Position numbers and translations under genes: made by a program | The notes under the pieces: model-generated | What the model was told of the DNA's origin: nothing | Seen by the model: the letters and a program-made list of their open reading frames with translations, nothing else | Databases searched by the model: none | Assembly: GCA_035716025.1 (NCBI GenBank) | Contig: DASTKH010000004.1 | Span: 32,807-96,806 of the forward strand | Source: JADGHE01 sp035716025 | GTDB taxonomy: Bacteria; Pseudomonadota; Alphaproteobacteria; Rhizobiales; Xanthobacteraceae | Reading direction: 5' to 3' | Length of the DNA: 64,000 bases | Shown: positions 23,656 through 32,073 of the stretch, one piece after another | How positions within the stretch are numbered: the stretch's first letter is position 1 | Layout: each line of letters opens with the position of its first letter

Positions 23656-25494
23656 CTATTTCAGAGGGCGCGGCGGCGCCTTGAGCGGATCGGGAGCGGT
23701 GCGGGTTTCCGCGACTTTCTTGAGGATGCGGAAGCGATTGGGATCGAGCGCCGGCGCGGGCTGCAGGGGCATGAACTCTTCGCGGGAAACGGTCTCGAGC
23801 TCCTGTCCGCTTTCCTCGGGCCGCTGTTTGAAGCTCATCGTGGCGCCGCGCCAGCGCTCGATCACCGAATCGATGAATCCGAGGTCGGCGCGGTTCGCAT
23901 CGAAACGGGCGCCGCCCAGTGCCTCGCTGCGCGGAAGGAGGTCTTCGGCAAGCTTGCGGAACTTGAGTCGCGTGGGCAGCGCGACGCCTTCGCCGAAGGC
24001 GATGACCTCGCGCGTGCCAAGCGACGGCACGAAGGCGATGAGATTGGCGGCCGCATCCGAAACCGCCGAGCGCACGATCGTCTGGTCCCGCTCGTTCGCC
24101 ATGCGCATGGCAAAGAGAGTCGAGCACTGCGAAAGGATCGTGGCGTCGAGCTCCGCCGGGCGTTGTGTCACGAGACACAGATAGACGCCGTATTTGCGCC
24201 CCTCCTTGGCAATGCGGGAGATGGCGCGTCGCGTTGGGCCGAAGCCGATCGAGCGGTCGGCCGAGGCGTAGCGATGCGCCTCTTCGCAGACGAACAGCAG
24301 CGGCACGGCGCCGTCGCTCCACAGGCCGAAATCGAAGGCCATGCGGCACAGCACCGATACGACCGAGTCGACCACCTCCGCCGGGAAGCCGGCGAGCTGC
24401 ATGATGGTCATCGGCTTGCCGTTGGCCGGCAGACGGAACAATTGCCCCAGCACTTCCGCCATCGTGTCGCCGCCGACATTGGCGTTTTCGAACATGAAGG
24501 CGTAGCGCGGATCGTTCCGCACCGTCTCGATGCGAATCATCAGACGGTGATAGATCATCCGCGACGAGCGGTTTTCGAGCTTGCCCATTCGCTCGTCAAT
24601 GAGCGTGAGGAGATCGGCGAGACGGTAGGGAACGGGCGTGTCGATCGTGAAGCCGGTCGCGCGCGGATCGGTCTTCTTCAGAGTCAGCCGGTCGGCGGAA
24701 TTCTTGTACTGGCTGTACATCCCCTTCGCGATGGGAATGACCTCAGCGAGGATTTCGAGTTCCTCGTCGACGCCGGGCCGCCCGCCGTAAAACACGTCGA
24801 CGATCTCTTCAAAATTGAACAGCCAGAAGGGCAGCTTGAGGTTGCGGGGATTGAGCACCTGCGCCCGGTCCCCGAAGCAGCGTCCATATTCGTTGTGACC
24901 GTCGAGGAGAAAGATGCGCAGGTCCGGCCGCGCCTGGAGGATCCCCTGCAAAAGGATCGCGACGCCGCTGGATTTTCCGACGCCGGTCGTTCCCAGCACG
25001 GCGAAGTGTTTGCTCAGCATCTCGTCGACATCGATATGGGCACCGATCGCGACGTCCTGCTGGAGATGGCCGACATCGATCGTGTGCGAGGCGGAGATGT
25101 CGTAGATGAGGCGCAGCTCTTCGCTTGTGATCAGGCTCGCCGGATCGCCGATGGCGGGATAGTCGGTCACGCCGCGCTGAAAGCAGGGCGCGCCGGTTTC
25201 GTCTTCCTTGATCTCGCCCATGAGGTCGAGCTTGGCGGATCCGCCGTAGCCGAGATTGCGCGCTTCGACCGGCGCTTCGACTGTGACCTCGGTGATCATG
25301 CCGATCAGCACCGTCCGGCCGCGGCGAATGCCGAGGAATTTGCCGACGGTAATGGGGGCATCCTGAAGAGGCTTCAGGCTCGTGTCCGGCAGGCCGATGC
25401 TTGCCTGGGACCCGTGCACGGAGAGGACGCTGCCCGTCGCCTCGCCGCGCGAGCGCTCAACGGGCCGATCGCGCAAGGAGGGCAAGTCCAACAT
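23656..25494 (-). CDS. HerA-like DUF87 ATPase
   Basis: This 612-residue P-loop ATPase belongs to the HerA/FtsK-like superfamily of hexameric DNA translocases. It has an N-terminal HAS-barrel-like part, Walker A GTTGVGKSSG near 175, IFLLDGHNEYG, Walker B LLFVCEEAHRY and the C-terminal LVTQRPAELD arginine/sensor region. In archaea HerA works with the nuclease NurA; no NurA-like gene is seen here. Bacterial solo members are reported in anti-phage or repair contexts, but this one sits between two cell-wall genes. GGGGAGG lies only two bases ahead of the ATG at 25494; a TTG at 25491 would give better spacing. Confidence 0.8.
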   Translation of the reverse strand: MLDLPSLRDRPVERSRGEATGSVLSVHGSQASIGLPDTSLKPLQDAPITVGKFLGIRRGRTVLIGMITEVTVEAPVEARNLGYGGSAKLDLMGEIKEDETGAPCFQRGVTDYPAIGDPASLITSEELRLIYDISASHTIDVGHLQQDVAIGAHIDVDEMLSKHFAVLGTTGVGKSSGVAILLQGILQARPDLRIFLLDGHNEYGRCFGDRAQVLNPRNLKLPFWLFNFEEIVDVFYGGRPGVDEELEILAEVIPIAKGMYSQYKNSADRLTLKKTDPRATGFTIDTPVPYRLADLLTLIDERMGKLENRSSRMIYHRLMIRIETVRNDPRYAFMFENANVGGDTMAEVLGQLFRLPANGKPMTIMQLAGFPAEVVDSVVSVLCRMAFDFGLWSDGAVPLLFVCEEAHRYASADRSIGFGPTRRAISRIAKEGRKYGVYLCLVTQRPAELDATILSQCSTLFAMRMANERDQTIVRSAVSDAAANLIAFVPSLGTREVIAFGEGVALPTRLKFRKLAEDLLPRSEALGGARFDANRADLGFIDSVIERWRGATMSFKQRPEESGQELETVSREEFMPLQPAPALDPNRFRILKKVAETRTAPDPLKAPPRPLK

Positions 25495-25753
25495 GGCCTC
25501 CCCGTGGAAGAAGAGCAGACAACGGCACTGTTGCCGAAGTGATTGTCGCCTTCCCGGACACAAACTTAGGCGGCGATTTCTTAAATTCCGTTAATCGATC
25601 CGCAGCGATTGGAGGCGTTCGCCGCGGCCACAGCGGCAGCAAAGCTGCGGCCCATGCGGCCGGATCGTGGTCCGGGGGGTGGGCCGCGAAGGGCGCGCGC
25701 GGCCGGACCGGCGGCGCCGCGCGGCGGGGACGCCGGAGACGAAAGCCGCGCAG

Positions 25754-27946
25754 CTATTGCAGCCAGGGGAAGGGGAAGAAGAACCCGCGCGGCTGCGGAC
25801 GCGGCAGTTCCTGCACGATCTGCCGGGCGCGTCTCATGGCCGTCGGCGAAACGCGCTGGCTGCGCTCTGCGGCCGCCACATATTGGCCGCGCAAAGCGGA
25901 CTGCACGCGTTGGTCATAGCCGTAGAGATCGGGGCGCACCACAAGCTTGCCGGCCTCGTCCACATAGGCATTGAAATAAACGAGATAGACCGGGATCTTG
26001 TGCTTGAAGTTCAACCAACGTTCGCCGGTGCCGAACATGCTCTGCAGCCGCTCGGCCGTGATGTTCTCTCCGGGAAGCGCGATCGAGGCGAGCACTTCGC
26101 CGAACTGGGTCGGGTTCTGCACGCGCATGCAGCCATGGCTATAGGCGCGGCGCTCGTGCGAAAAAAGGTTTTTGTCAGGCGTATCATGCAGATAGACCTG
26201 AAAGCGGTTAGGAAAGTTGAACTTGATACGGCCGAGGGCGTTGCGCTCGCCGGGCGGTTGGCGGATCGAGATCGAGCCGTCCCGATTGTGCTCCATGACG
26301 AGGCCCATGCGGGCGAGTACCGTCGGGTCCTCGCGCAGCGCCGGAAGATACTCGTTGTAGATGATCGACTGCGGCACGTGCCAGGTCGGATTGACGAGAA
26401 TGTTTTCAATCGCCGCGGCGAAACTGGGCGTCGGCGTGTTCGGCTTGCCCACCACGATGCGGGTCCGGAACACGGTCTTGTGGTTCTTCACGACCTTGAG
26501 GGTGAAGTCCGGCACATTCACCATGACATAGGCATCGCCGAGATTGCGCGGCAGCCAGCGCCATCGTTCCATGTTCGAAACGACGGCTTTGATGTCTGAG
26601 GCATTGGTCCGCTTGCCCCCGTTCAGAGCCTGCAGCGTATTCGGCCCCACCATGCCGTCGCCGTTCAAGCCGTGCTCGCGCTGGAAGGCCCTGACGGCAT
26701 CCGCCAGGTCGACGTCGTAGGCATCCCCCTCGCCGGCGACGCCGAGCCGCCTGCGAAGGAGCGGGACCCGTTCGTCCACGCTGCCGATACGCAAGGTCGG
26801 CCCCGGCGGTATCGTGACGCCGCCGCTGCTTGCCTCCTCCGTCCGGCCGCGCAGTTCCGCGAGCTTGCGCTTGAGCGCGAGGAAGCCTTCGTGCTGCGGA
26901 TTGAAGCCGTCCAGGGCCTGGGCGATGTTTTCGGCGCGCGACACCTTCTGAAGCACGTCGGCGGGGTCGGGCACGGGCGGCGAGAACTCGATATTCGTGG
27001 AAATCCGGGAGGGGAACGTGCGGCCCGCCTGTGCGTCGTGCGCGTAATTGAGGATCGAGCTGGTCAGGCGCAGCTCGGCCTCGGCGCGGGCTCCGGGATC
27101 GGTTGCGAGCGCGCTCACATCCGGTGTGGGATAGTCGCTCGCATCGAGCCCGTCCGCGTCCGCTGCCTTCAGCCGCGCGACCGCCACGGCCATTTGCGGC
27201 GTCGGGGCGCCGTTCTTGAACCACACCGGCGCGAACGCCCGCGCCGCATAGAACGCCTCGACGGCCTCGCGATCGCGTTTGCGGTCAAGGAAGCGGGTGA
27301 GCTTGCCGCTTACGAGCTCCCGCACCTCTTCTGCAATCGCGAGATCCACGGCGGGCAGCCCCGGCGTGCCGATGTCCTTGAGGCTCGGCGGGGGAACATT
27401 CGCGGGTTCCGGAACGGGAATGGCGCCTTCGATGTCCACCGATCTCGTCACGGCCAGAGCCGATGGCGAATCGGCCGGCGATTTTGCCGCCTCTTGCGGG
27501 GCCGTTTCGACGGGAGCGCGCGGGGCGGATTTCTCCGCCGCCTTGCTCGGCCCCGGGGGCAGCCCGGTCTCGCGCTCCCCGCCCGGCGTCGACGCCTCGC
27601 TCCCGGTCTTGACTTCGGGAGGAGACTCTCCGTCGGCTCCGGCCTGCGATGGGGCGACCGCGGTCTCGCGAGGGGCCGCAGCGGGAGTTTCCGCGGCGCC
27701 GGCGCTCGCGGGCTTTTCGGCGGCCCCGACGTCGGCGGGTGTCAGCGGCGCGAGCTCGATGAATTGCGGAAGCGGAATGCGGCTTTCGATCCCGGCTTCC
27801 TCGGGGGAGCGGCCGGTGCCCTGCGCGCTGTCGGCTGCGGCGGCTGTTTCACCTTGGCCGGCAACGCCCGGCACCGGGCTCGCCACGGCCAGCGCAAGGG
27901 CCACGGCCGTCCCGGTCATGAAGCCGCTCAACTTAGGGCCGCCCAT
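25754..27946 (-). CDS. L,D-transpeptidase, YcbB (LdtD) type
   Basis: This periplasmic enzyme makes 3-3 crosslinks in peptidoglycan. It has 730 residues. A signal peptide (to about residue 30) is followed by about 160 residues of P/A/E-rich low complexity, a YcbB scaffold domain (ASDYPTPDVS and onward), a peptidoglycan-binding domain (VPLLRRRLGV, VRAFQREHGLNGDGMVG) and the YkuD catalytic domain. The catalytic motif SHGCMR has Cys606, with the upstream HDTPDK histidine. GGAGGAG before the ATG fixes the start. It lies 134 bases downstream of the NtrC-type regulator gene on the same strand and 259 bases from the HerA-like gene. Confidence 0.9.
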   Translation of the reverse strand: MGGPKLSGFMTGTAVALALAVASPVPGVAGQGETAAAADSAQGTGRSPEEAGIESRIPLPQFIELAPLTPADVGAAEKPASAGAAETPAAAPRETAVAPSQAGADGESPPEVKTGSEASTPGGERETGLPPGPSKAAEKSAPRAPVETAPQEAAKSPADSPSALAVTRSVDIEGAIPVPEPANVPPPSLKDIGTPGLPAVDLAIAEEVRELVSGKLTRFLDRKRDREAVEAFYAARAFAPVWFKNGAPTPQMAVAVARLKAADADGLDASDYPTPDVSALATDPGARAEAELRLTSSILNYAHDAQAGRTFPSRISTNIEFSPPVPDPADVLQKVSRAENIAQALDGFNPQHEGFLALKRKLAELRGRTEEASSGGVTIPPGPTLRIGSVDERVPLLRRRLGVAGEGDAYDVDLADAVRAFQREHGLNGDGMVGPNTLQALNGGKRTNASDIKAVVSNMERWRWLPRNLGDAYVMVNVPDFTLKVVKNHKTVFRTRIVVGKPNTPTPSFAAAIENILVNPTWHVPQSIIYNEYLPALREDPTVLARMGLVMEHNRDGSISIRQPPGERNALGRIKFNFPNRFQVYLHDTPDKNLFSHERRAYSHGCMRVQNPTQFGEVLASIALPGENITAERLQSMFGTGERWLNFKHKIPVYLVYFNAYVDEAGKLVVRPDLYGYDQRVQSALRGQYVAAAERSQRVSPTAMRRARQIVQELPRPQPRGFFFPFPWLQ

Positions 27947-28081
27947 ACCGCTCCTCCATTCGATGCTTCCGGTCGCGACACCGTCCAGCCCGCCCGTCAG
28001 GCGCGTAAACCGGCAAGTGAGGTCAAATCATCCCGGGAATCAACGCGAGAGCTCGATCCTGTTCTCAATTTGGTGCGTCTG

Positions 28082-29626
28082 TCACTTGCCCGCAACGCCG
28101 CCGCGATTCGCGCCGGCGGCGCCGGCATGGTCGAGACCGAGGCTCTCGAGCTTGCGGTAAAGGGTGGAGCGGCCGATGCGCAGGCGGCGCGCCACTTCCG
28201 ACATCTGGCCGTGATAATGACCGATGGCGAACCGGATGACGTCCGCCTCGATGTCTTCGAGCGGGCGCACCTCGCCGGCGGGATCGAGCAAGGCGAGCGC
28301 CGGCGAATCGATCTCCGTGGAAACCGGGCTTGCGGTTGCGATCACGCGCGCCGCATCGGCCTCGCCGAGCAGGAGCGGCGGCTCGTCCGCGCAGACGAGC
28401 GCCGGCGCATCCGTCTCCGACAGGGTCTCTTCCGCCGGGAGGCGCGCCACGAGGGACGCGATCTGCGGAAATTCCGCAATGCCGAGTTCGTCGCTTTCGG
28501 CCAGGACCACGGCACGGAACACGGCGTTTTCAAGCTGACGCACGTTTCCCGGCCAATTGAAGCTTCGCAGCATCGCCATAGCCTCGGCCGAAACCGAGCG
28601 GATGCGCTTTCCTTCCTCCGCGGCAAAGCGCGCGAGGAAGTGCCGGACAAGATCGGGAATGTCCTCGGATCGTGCCCGCAACGGCGGCACCGTGACCGGA
28701 AACACGTGCAGCCGGTAAAACAGGTCTTCGCGAAAACGTCCCTGCTTGACGTCCTCGATCAGGTTGCGGTTGGTCGCGGAGATCAGCCTCACATCGACCT
28801 TGACGGGCTTTCGCGCGCCGACGGGTTCCACTTCGCCTTCCTGGATCGCGCGCAGCAGCTTGACCTGTGCGGCGGGAGGCAATTCCCCCACCTCGTCGAG
28901 AAACAGAGTTCCTCCGTGGGCCTCCACGAATTTGCCCGTGTGCCGCTCGGTCGCGCCGGTGAACGCTCCCTTTTCATGGCCGAACAGGAGGGACTCGACC
29001 AGGTTGTCGGGGATGGCGCCGCAGTTCACCGCGACGAAAGGACGGGCCCGGCGCTCGCCGGAGCCGTGGATCGCCCGCGCGATCAATTCCTTGCCGACGC
29101 CCGATTCTCCCTCGACGAGCACCGGAATGGTCGAGGCCGCAGCCTTTTCCGCGGTCTTCAGCACCGCCGTCATACGCTGGCTGCGGGTCACTACGTCGCG
29201 GAAGGTGAGGGTACCGGAACGGCTACGCTTGATGAGCTTCAGCTCCGTCTCGAGGGCGCGCGTGGCGAGCGCGTTGCGCAGCGAAACCTGGAGACGTTCC
29301 GCCCCGACCGGCTTGACCACGAAATCGACCGCGCCGGCGCGCATTGCCGAGACAACATTATCGATCCCGCCATGCGCGGTCTGAACGATGACGGGCAGCG
29401 TCAGGCCGGCCTCACGCAGGCGGCCGAGCACGCCGAGGCCGTCGAGGTCGGGCATGACGAGATCGAGGATCACGCCATCGAAACGACTGCCGGCTGCGAG
29501 CAGGGCAGCGACCCCGGCCTCGCCCCCCTCGGCCGTTGCGGTTTCGTAGCCGAAGCGCGCCAGCATGTTTTCCATGAGCCGGCGGTGGACGGGATCGTCG
29601 TCGATGATCAGGATGCGCTCGGTCAT
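28082..29626 (-). CDS. Sigma-54-dependent response regulator (NtrC family)
   Basis: This 514-residue activator has a receiver domain (phospho-acceptor Asp55 in VILDLVMPD, lysine in VVKP), an AAA+ domain (Walker A EGESGVGKE, GAFTGA loop for sigma-54 contact, LFLDEVGELP) and a C-terminal Fis-type HTH (SEVARRLRIGRSTLYRKL). It should switch on sigma-54 promoters when phosphorylated. No histidine kinase is adjacent, so it is an orphan here. The ATG at 29626 with GAGGAG upstream gives the normal MTERILIIDDD start. A roughly 110-residue linker rich in A/E/P lies between AAA+ and HTH. Confidence 0.92.
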   Translation of the reverse strand: MTERILIIDDDPVHRRLMENMLARFGYETATAEGGEAGVAALLAAGSRFDGVILDLVMPDLDGLGVLGRLREAGLTLPVIVQTAHGGIDNVVSAMRAGAVDFVVKPVGAERLQVSLRNALATRALETELKLIKRSRSGTLTFRDVVTRSQRMTAVLKTAEKAAASTIPVLVEGESGVGKELIARAIHGSGERRARPFVAVNCGAIPDNLVESLLFGHEKGAFTGATERHTGKFVEAHGGTLFLDEVGELPPAAQVKLLRAIQEGEVEPVGARKPVKVDVRLISATNRNLIEDVKQGRFREDLFYRLHVFPVTVPPLRARSEDIPDLVRHFLARFAAEEGKRIRSVSAEAMAMLRSFNWPGNVRQLENAVFRAVVLAESDELGIAEFPQIASLVARLPAEETLSETDAPALVCADEPPLLLGEADAARVIATASPVSTEIDSPALALLDPAGEVRPLEDIEADVIRFAIGHYHGQMSEVARRLRIGRSTLYRKLESLGLDHAGAAGANRGGVAGK

Positions 29627-29752
29627 CGCGGCTCCTCGCGCCCGTTCCACACGTTCTTACGCCGATCGGGCTCTGTCCCGAATTGGGCCACTGTCGAACG
29701 GAGCCGTTAAGAGACTCATAACGCAGAAGGAGCGTTTCGCGACGGAAGCCTC

Positions 29753-30427
29753 TCAGGTCATCGAGAGCGCAAAAGCGCGTGCGTGCGGCCACACCTCCTG
29801 CGCGCCCCGGAAGATCATGTCGAGCGCCACATAGAGGATGATGGCCAGGCCAAGATAAGCGATCCAGCGATGGCGCTGCAGCAGCCGGGCGATCAGGCTC
29901 GCCGCAATCCCCATGAGAGCGATCGAAAGCGCAAGTCCGAAGATCAGCACGGCCGGGTGCTCGCGCGCCGCGCCGGCGACGGCGAGCACGTTGTCGAGCG
30001 ACATGGAGACGTCGGCGATGACAATTTGCCAGGCGGCCTGTCCGAAGGTCTTACGGGTCGCGGAAGCTGCGATCGTGCCGTCGCGGTTTATGTCGATATT
30101 GCCGAACGCCTCTTGCGCGTTGATGTCGTCCTCGGAGTGGCCCGGACGCAGTTCGCGCCACATTTTCCAGGACACCCAGAGCAGCAGGACTCCGCCCGCA
30201 AACAGCAGTCCGATGATTTGCAAAAGTTGCGTCGTGACCGCAGCAAACCCGATGCGCAGCACGGTCGCGGCAATGATGCCGATCAGGATCGCTTTGTTGC
30301 GCTGCTCGCTCGGAAGCCCGGCCGCGGCGAGGCCGATGACCACGGCATTGTCGCCCGCAAGCACGAGGTCGATCATGACGACCTGTCCGAAGGCGATGAG
30401 GGCTTGTGTGGAAAAAAGTTCGAACAT
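29753..30427 (-). CDS. TerC-family integral membrane protein (YjbE type)
   Basis: This 224-residue membrane protein has about seven hydrophobic segments and the family motifs DLVLAGDNAVVIGLAA and DVSMSLDNVLAVAG, whose acidic and asparagine residues are thought to bind metal. TerC/YjbE proteins are linked to manganese or other metal efflux and metalation of exported enzymes. A hydrophilic loop at about 95-128 separates the two halves. GAGGGAA lies five bases before the ATG. The leader upstream is about 230 bases and holds a hairpin and a short open frame. Confidence 0.85.
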   Translation of the reverse strand: MFELFSTQALIAFGQVVMIDLVLAGDNAVVIGLAAAGLPSEQRNKAILIGIIAATVLRIGFAAVTTQLLQIIGLLFAGGVLLLWVSWKMWRELRPGHSEDDINAQEAFGNIDINRDGTIAASATRKTFGQAAWQIVIADVSMSLDNVLAVAGAAREHPAVLIFGLALSIALMGIAASLIARLLQRHRWIAYLGLAIILYVALDMIFRGAQEVWPHARAFALSMT

Positions 30428-30439
30428 GCGTTCCCTCTT

Positions 30440-30562
30440 TCACTCGTGAGGAAGAGGGCCCGTGCGCCGGCCCGGTCGGTGGGCGAACCGCGCGGCCGCT
30501 TGGGCCGCATCCGTGTTCGAGAGGGTCGCTTCGAGCCGCTCTTCGGTGTTCCAGTCCGACAT
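30440..30562 (-). CDS. Possible 40-residue leader ORF ahead of the TerC gene
   Basis: An ATG at 30562 opens a 40-codon frame (MSDWNTEERLEATLSNTDA at the start) that stops 12 bases before the TerC start. The first 28 codons have the high third-position GC of real genes. There is no strong SD; a perfect hairpin sits immediately before the ATG. It could be a small protein, a regulatory leader peptide, or chance. I cannot recognise it. Confidence 0.3.
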   Translation of the reverse strand: MSDWNTEERLEATLSNTDAAQAAARFAHRPGRRTGPLPHE

Positions 30563-30563
30563 C

Positions 30564-30581
30564 GCAGCTCAAGGGAGCTGC
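30564..30581 (-). promoter_or_regulatory. Hairpin in TerC leader
   Basis: A perfect 7-bp stem GCAGCTC/GAGCTGC with a 4-base loop lies one base upstream of the leader ORF. TerC-family genes are often under the manganese riboswitch yybP-ykoY, but I do not see that consensus here, so this stays an unassigned structure. Confidence 0.3.
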
Positions 30582-30654
30582 CAGAGGGGCCCGGCCTGGC
30601 GTGCCAATGCGAAGGGTGTTGAAGTTTTTGTCCGGATGCTCTCTCCCGCCGTTC

Positions 30655-31038
30655 TCACTCCTTCCGGGGAACGGTCTCGATCAGGCGTACGAGCTCCTCG
30701 CCCTCGAGGAGGGCCGACAGGCCGATTCCGATGAAGGCGAGGGCGCCCGCGACGTCCCAGTACGTCAGGTGGTCCGGCTGCGCGTGCTGTCGGGCGATCC
30801 AGCCGGCGAAAGCGGCCGCCGCGGCGGCAGCGAGCAGCAAAGATGCGGTGATCGGGATCAGCAATCCCTCGGGCAACACCGCGCGCGTGAGCGCCGCGGC
30901 CGCGAAGGCAAGCGCCACAGCCGCGCAGAATGTGCGCCAGGGTCCGCTTCCCGTTCGGCTATGCGGCGAGACCCAGGCGTGGCGGGCGGGGCCTCCCGGC
31001 GGTTCGCGCAAGAGCGTCATTGCGTCGTTTCGTCCCAT
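30655..31038 (-). CDS. Small membrane protein of unknown function
   Basis: This 127-residue protein (or 121 from the in-frame ATG at 31020) has a soluble N-terminus of about 35 residues and three hydrophobic helices: TFCAAVALAFAAAAL, ITASLLLAAAAAAAFAGW and DVAGALAFIGIGLSALL. The last is followed by EGEELVRLIE. No known family is recognised. It is divergent from the HTH gene across a region with alternating GATAG half-sites, so it may belong to that regulator's targets. No SD is clear for either start. Confidence 0.55.
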   Translation of the reverse strand: MGRNDAMTLLREPPGGPARHAWVSPHSRTGSGPWRTFCAAVALAFAAAALTRAVLPEGLLIPITASLLLAAAAAAAFAGWIARQHAQPDHLTYWDVAGALAFIGIGLSALLEGEELVRLIETVPRKE

Positions 31039-31094
31039 TCGGGGCGCCAGGGGCGCAGCGCACCGGGCGCCCGAATTGTGCTAATCCCATAGCC

Positions 31095-31120
31095 GATAGC
31101 GTCGCACTATCGTTAGATAG
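31095..31120. promoter_or_regulatory. Alternating GATAG/CTATC half-sites, candidate HTH operator
   Basis: Three half-sites occur as GATAG-N7-CTATC-N4-GATAG, giving two overlapping inverted repeats (including CTATC-GTTA-GATAG). They lie 44 bases before the start of the XRE-type regulator gene and between divergent genes, the usual place for an autoregulatory operator. Confidence 0.5.
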
Positions 31121-31163
31121 TTTAGTAGACCTGAAACATCGCAAATGCAATGAGGTTCCACTC

Positions 31164-31463
31164 TTGGCGCGGCACTTTGCTAAGGCGGCTCCCGAGGCGC
31201 GGCAGCTCCGGAAGGAGGCGGGCGCCTGGCTACAGGACCTGCGGAGACGCGCAGGCCTCTCGCAGGTGGAACTCGCTTCGCGGCTGGGGCTCAAATACTA
31301 CACGTTCGTCTCCCAAGTGGAGAACGGCTTCGGCCGCGTGCCGACCGAGGCCATGGAGCAATGGGCACGGGCGCTCGGCGTCTGCCCGAGCGAATTCGCG
31401 CGCCAATTGCTCGCTTTCTATGACCCAGAGCTGCATCGGCTCTTGTTCGAGGTGAAACAATGA
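31164..31463 (+). CDS. XRE-type HTH transcriptional regulator
   Basis: This 99-residue DNA-binding protein has the Cro/CI-type HTH at about 23-77: LQDLRRRAGLSQVELASRLG, then YYTFVSQVENGFGRVP. There is no in-frame ATG nearby. TTG at 31164 is chosen because TGAGG lies about nine bases upstream and the protein then begins MARHFAKAAPEARQ. The open frame extends further upstream to 30930 through implausible sequence and across the GATAG operator. The stop overlaps the next gene's ATG (ATGA), so the two are translationally coupled. It probably represses its own operon. Confidence 0.75.
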   Translation: MARHFAKAAPEARQLRKEAGAWLQDLRRRAGLSQVELASRLGLKYYTFVSQVENGFGRVPTEAMEQWARALGVCPSEFARQLLAFYDPELHRLLFEVKQ

Positions 31464-31915
31464 ACGTCGTCGCTTTTCCAAAGCCTGTGGGGGCGCTGGC
31501 AGGCGACTGGCGGCCGGATGAGCTGCGGCAGCTCATCGATGCGCTTTCGGCGCATGCGCGCGCCAACGGCGCGACCGTCTACTGGGACGTCGGAACCACG
31601 GAGTGCGGAGATCCGCAGTTCTATCTGCTCGGTCCCCCGCCTCATTTCGAATGCCTGCTCTGCTGCTCGCGGGTCGAGGCGCGCTACATCTTGGAAGACG
31701 GTGCAGGCGGAGTACTTGCGGAAGAAACCACGCTGGGTGAGGCGATCGCGCGGGCCTTCCGCGCGTTGCGGCCGAGCCGCGGCGCCGTGCTCAGCCGCAT
31801 GTTCCTGCTTCTTGCGGCCTTCCGCATCACGGTCGAGCAGAAGCTCGAGCCGATGCTTGCCGAATCGACGGACTGGCTTACGCGCTTCGCTCCGCAGCTT
31901 GCCGCGCTCGCTTGA
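31460..31915 (+). CDS. Conserved hypothetical partner of the HTH regulator
   Basis: This is a 151-residue soluble protein. Seen are MNVVAFPKP at the start, WRPDELRQLIDAL, then WDVGTTECGDPQFYLLGPPP and FECLLCCSRVEARYILEDG, an alpha/beta half with two adjacent cysteines, and a C-terminal helical part (LEPMLAESTDWLTRFAPQLAALA). From memory, similar proteins next to similar HTH genes occur in Bradyrhizobium relatives; I know of no assigned function. The ATG overlaps the regulator's stop by four bases. The pair resembles a regulator plus sensor/effector; a toxin-antitoxin role is possible but not indicated by any known fold. Confidence 0.65.
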   Translation: MNVVAFPKPVGALAGDWRPDELRQLIDALSAHARANGATVYWDVGTTECGDPQFYLLGPPPHFECLLCCSRVEARYILEDGAGGVLAEETTLGEAIARAFRALRPSRGAVLSRMFLLLAAFRITVEQKLEPMLAESTDWLTRFAPQLAALA

Positions 31916-32073
31916 GCGTCAACAGGCGGGCCCGAAGCCCATACGGTTCCGCCGACCAAGGCGGCGTAGCCCGCGTGCACGCCGTCGCCCCGCCATGGGT
32001 TGCCGACGGGCGCACAGCCTCTATGTTCGGACGGCTTCGCCCGTCAACGGTCCGCCGCATGCCTGGAGACCAA

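Noticed and set aside
25581..25594. TTAA-N6-TTAA upstream of the HerA-like gene as a CtrA site
   Set aside because: The spacer is six bases rather than seven and there is no trailing C, so the match is too weak.
30428..30654. yybP-ykoY manganese riboswitch in the TerC leader
   Set aside because: The conserved GGGGAGUAG-type element and its partner loop are not visible; only an unassigned hairpin is reported.
31460..31915. Classical toxin-antitoxin system
   Set aside because: The partner protein shows no known toxin fold or motif and is larger than typical; only a regulator-partner pair is supported.
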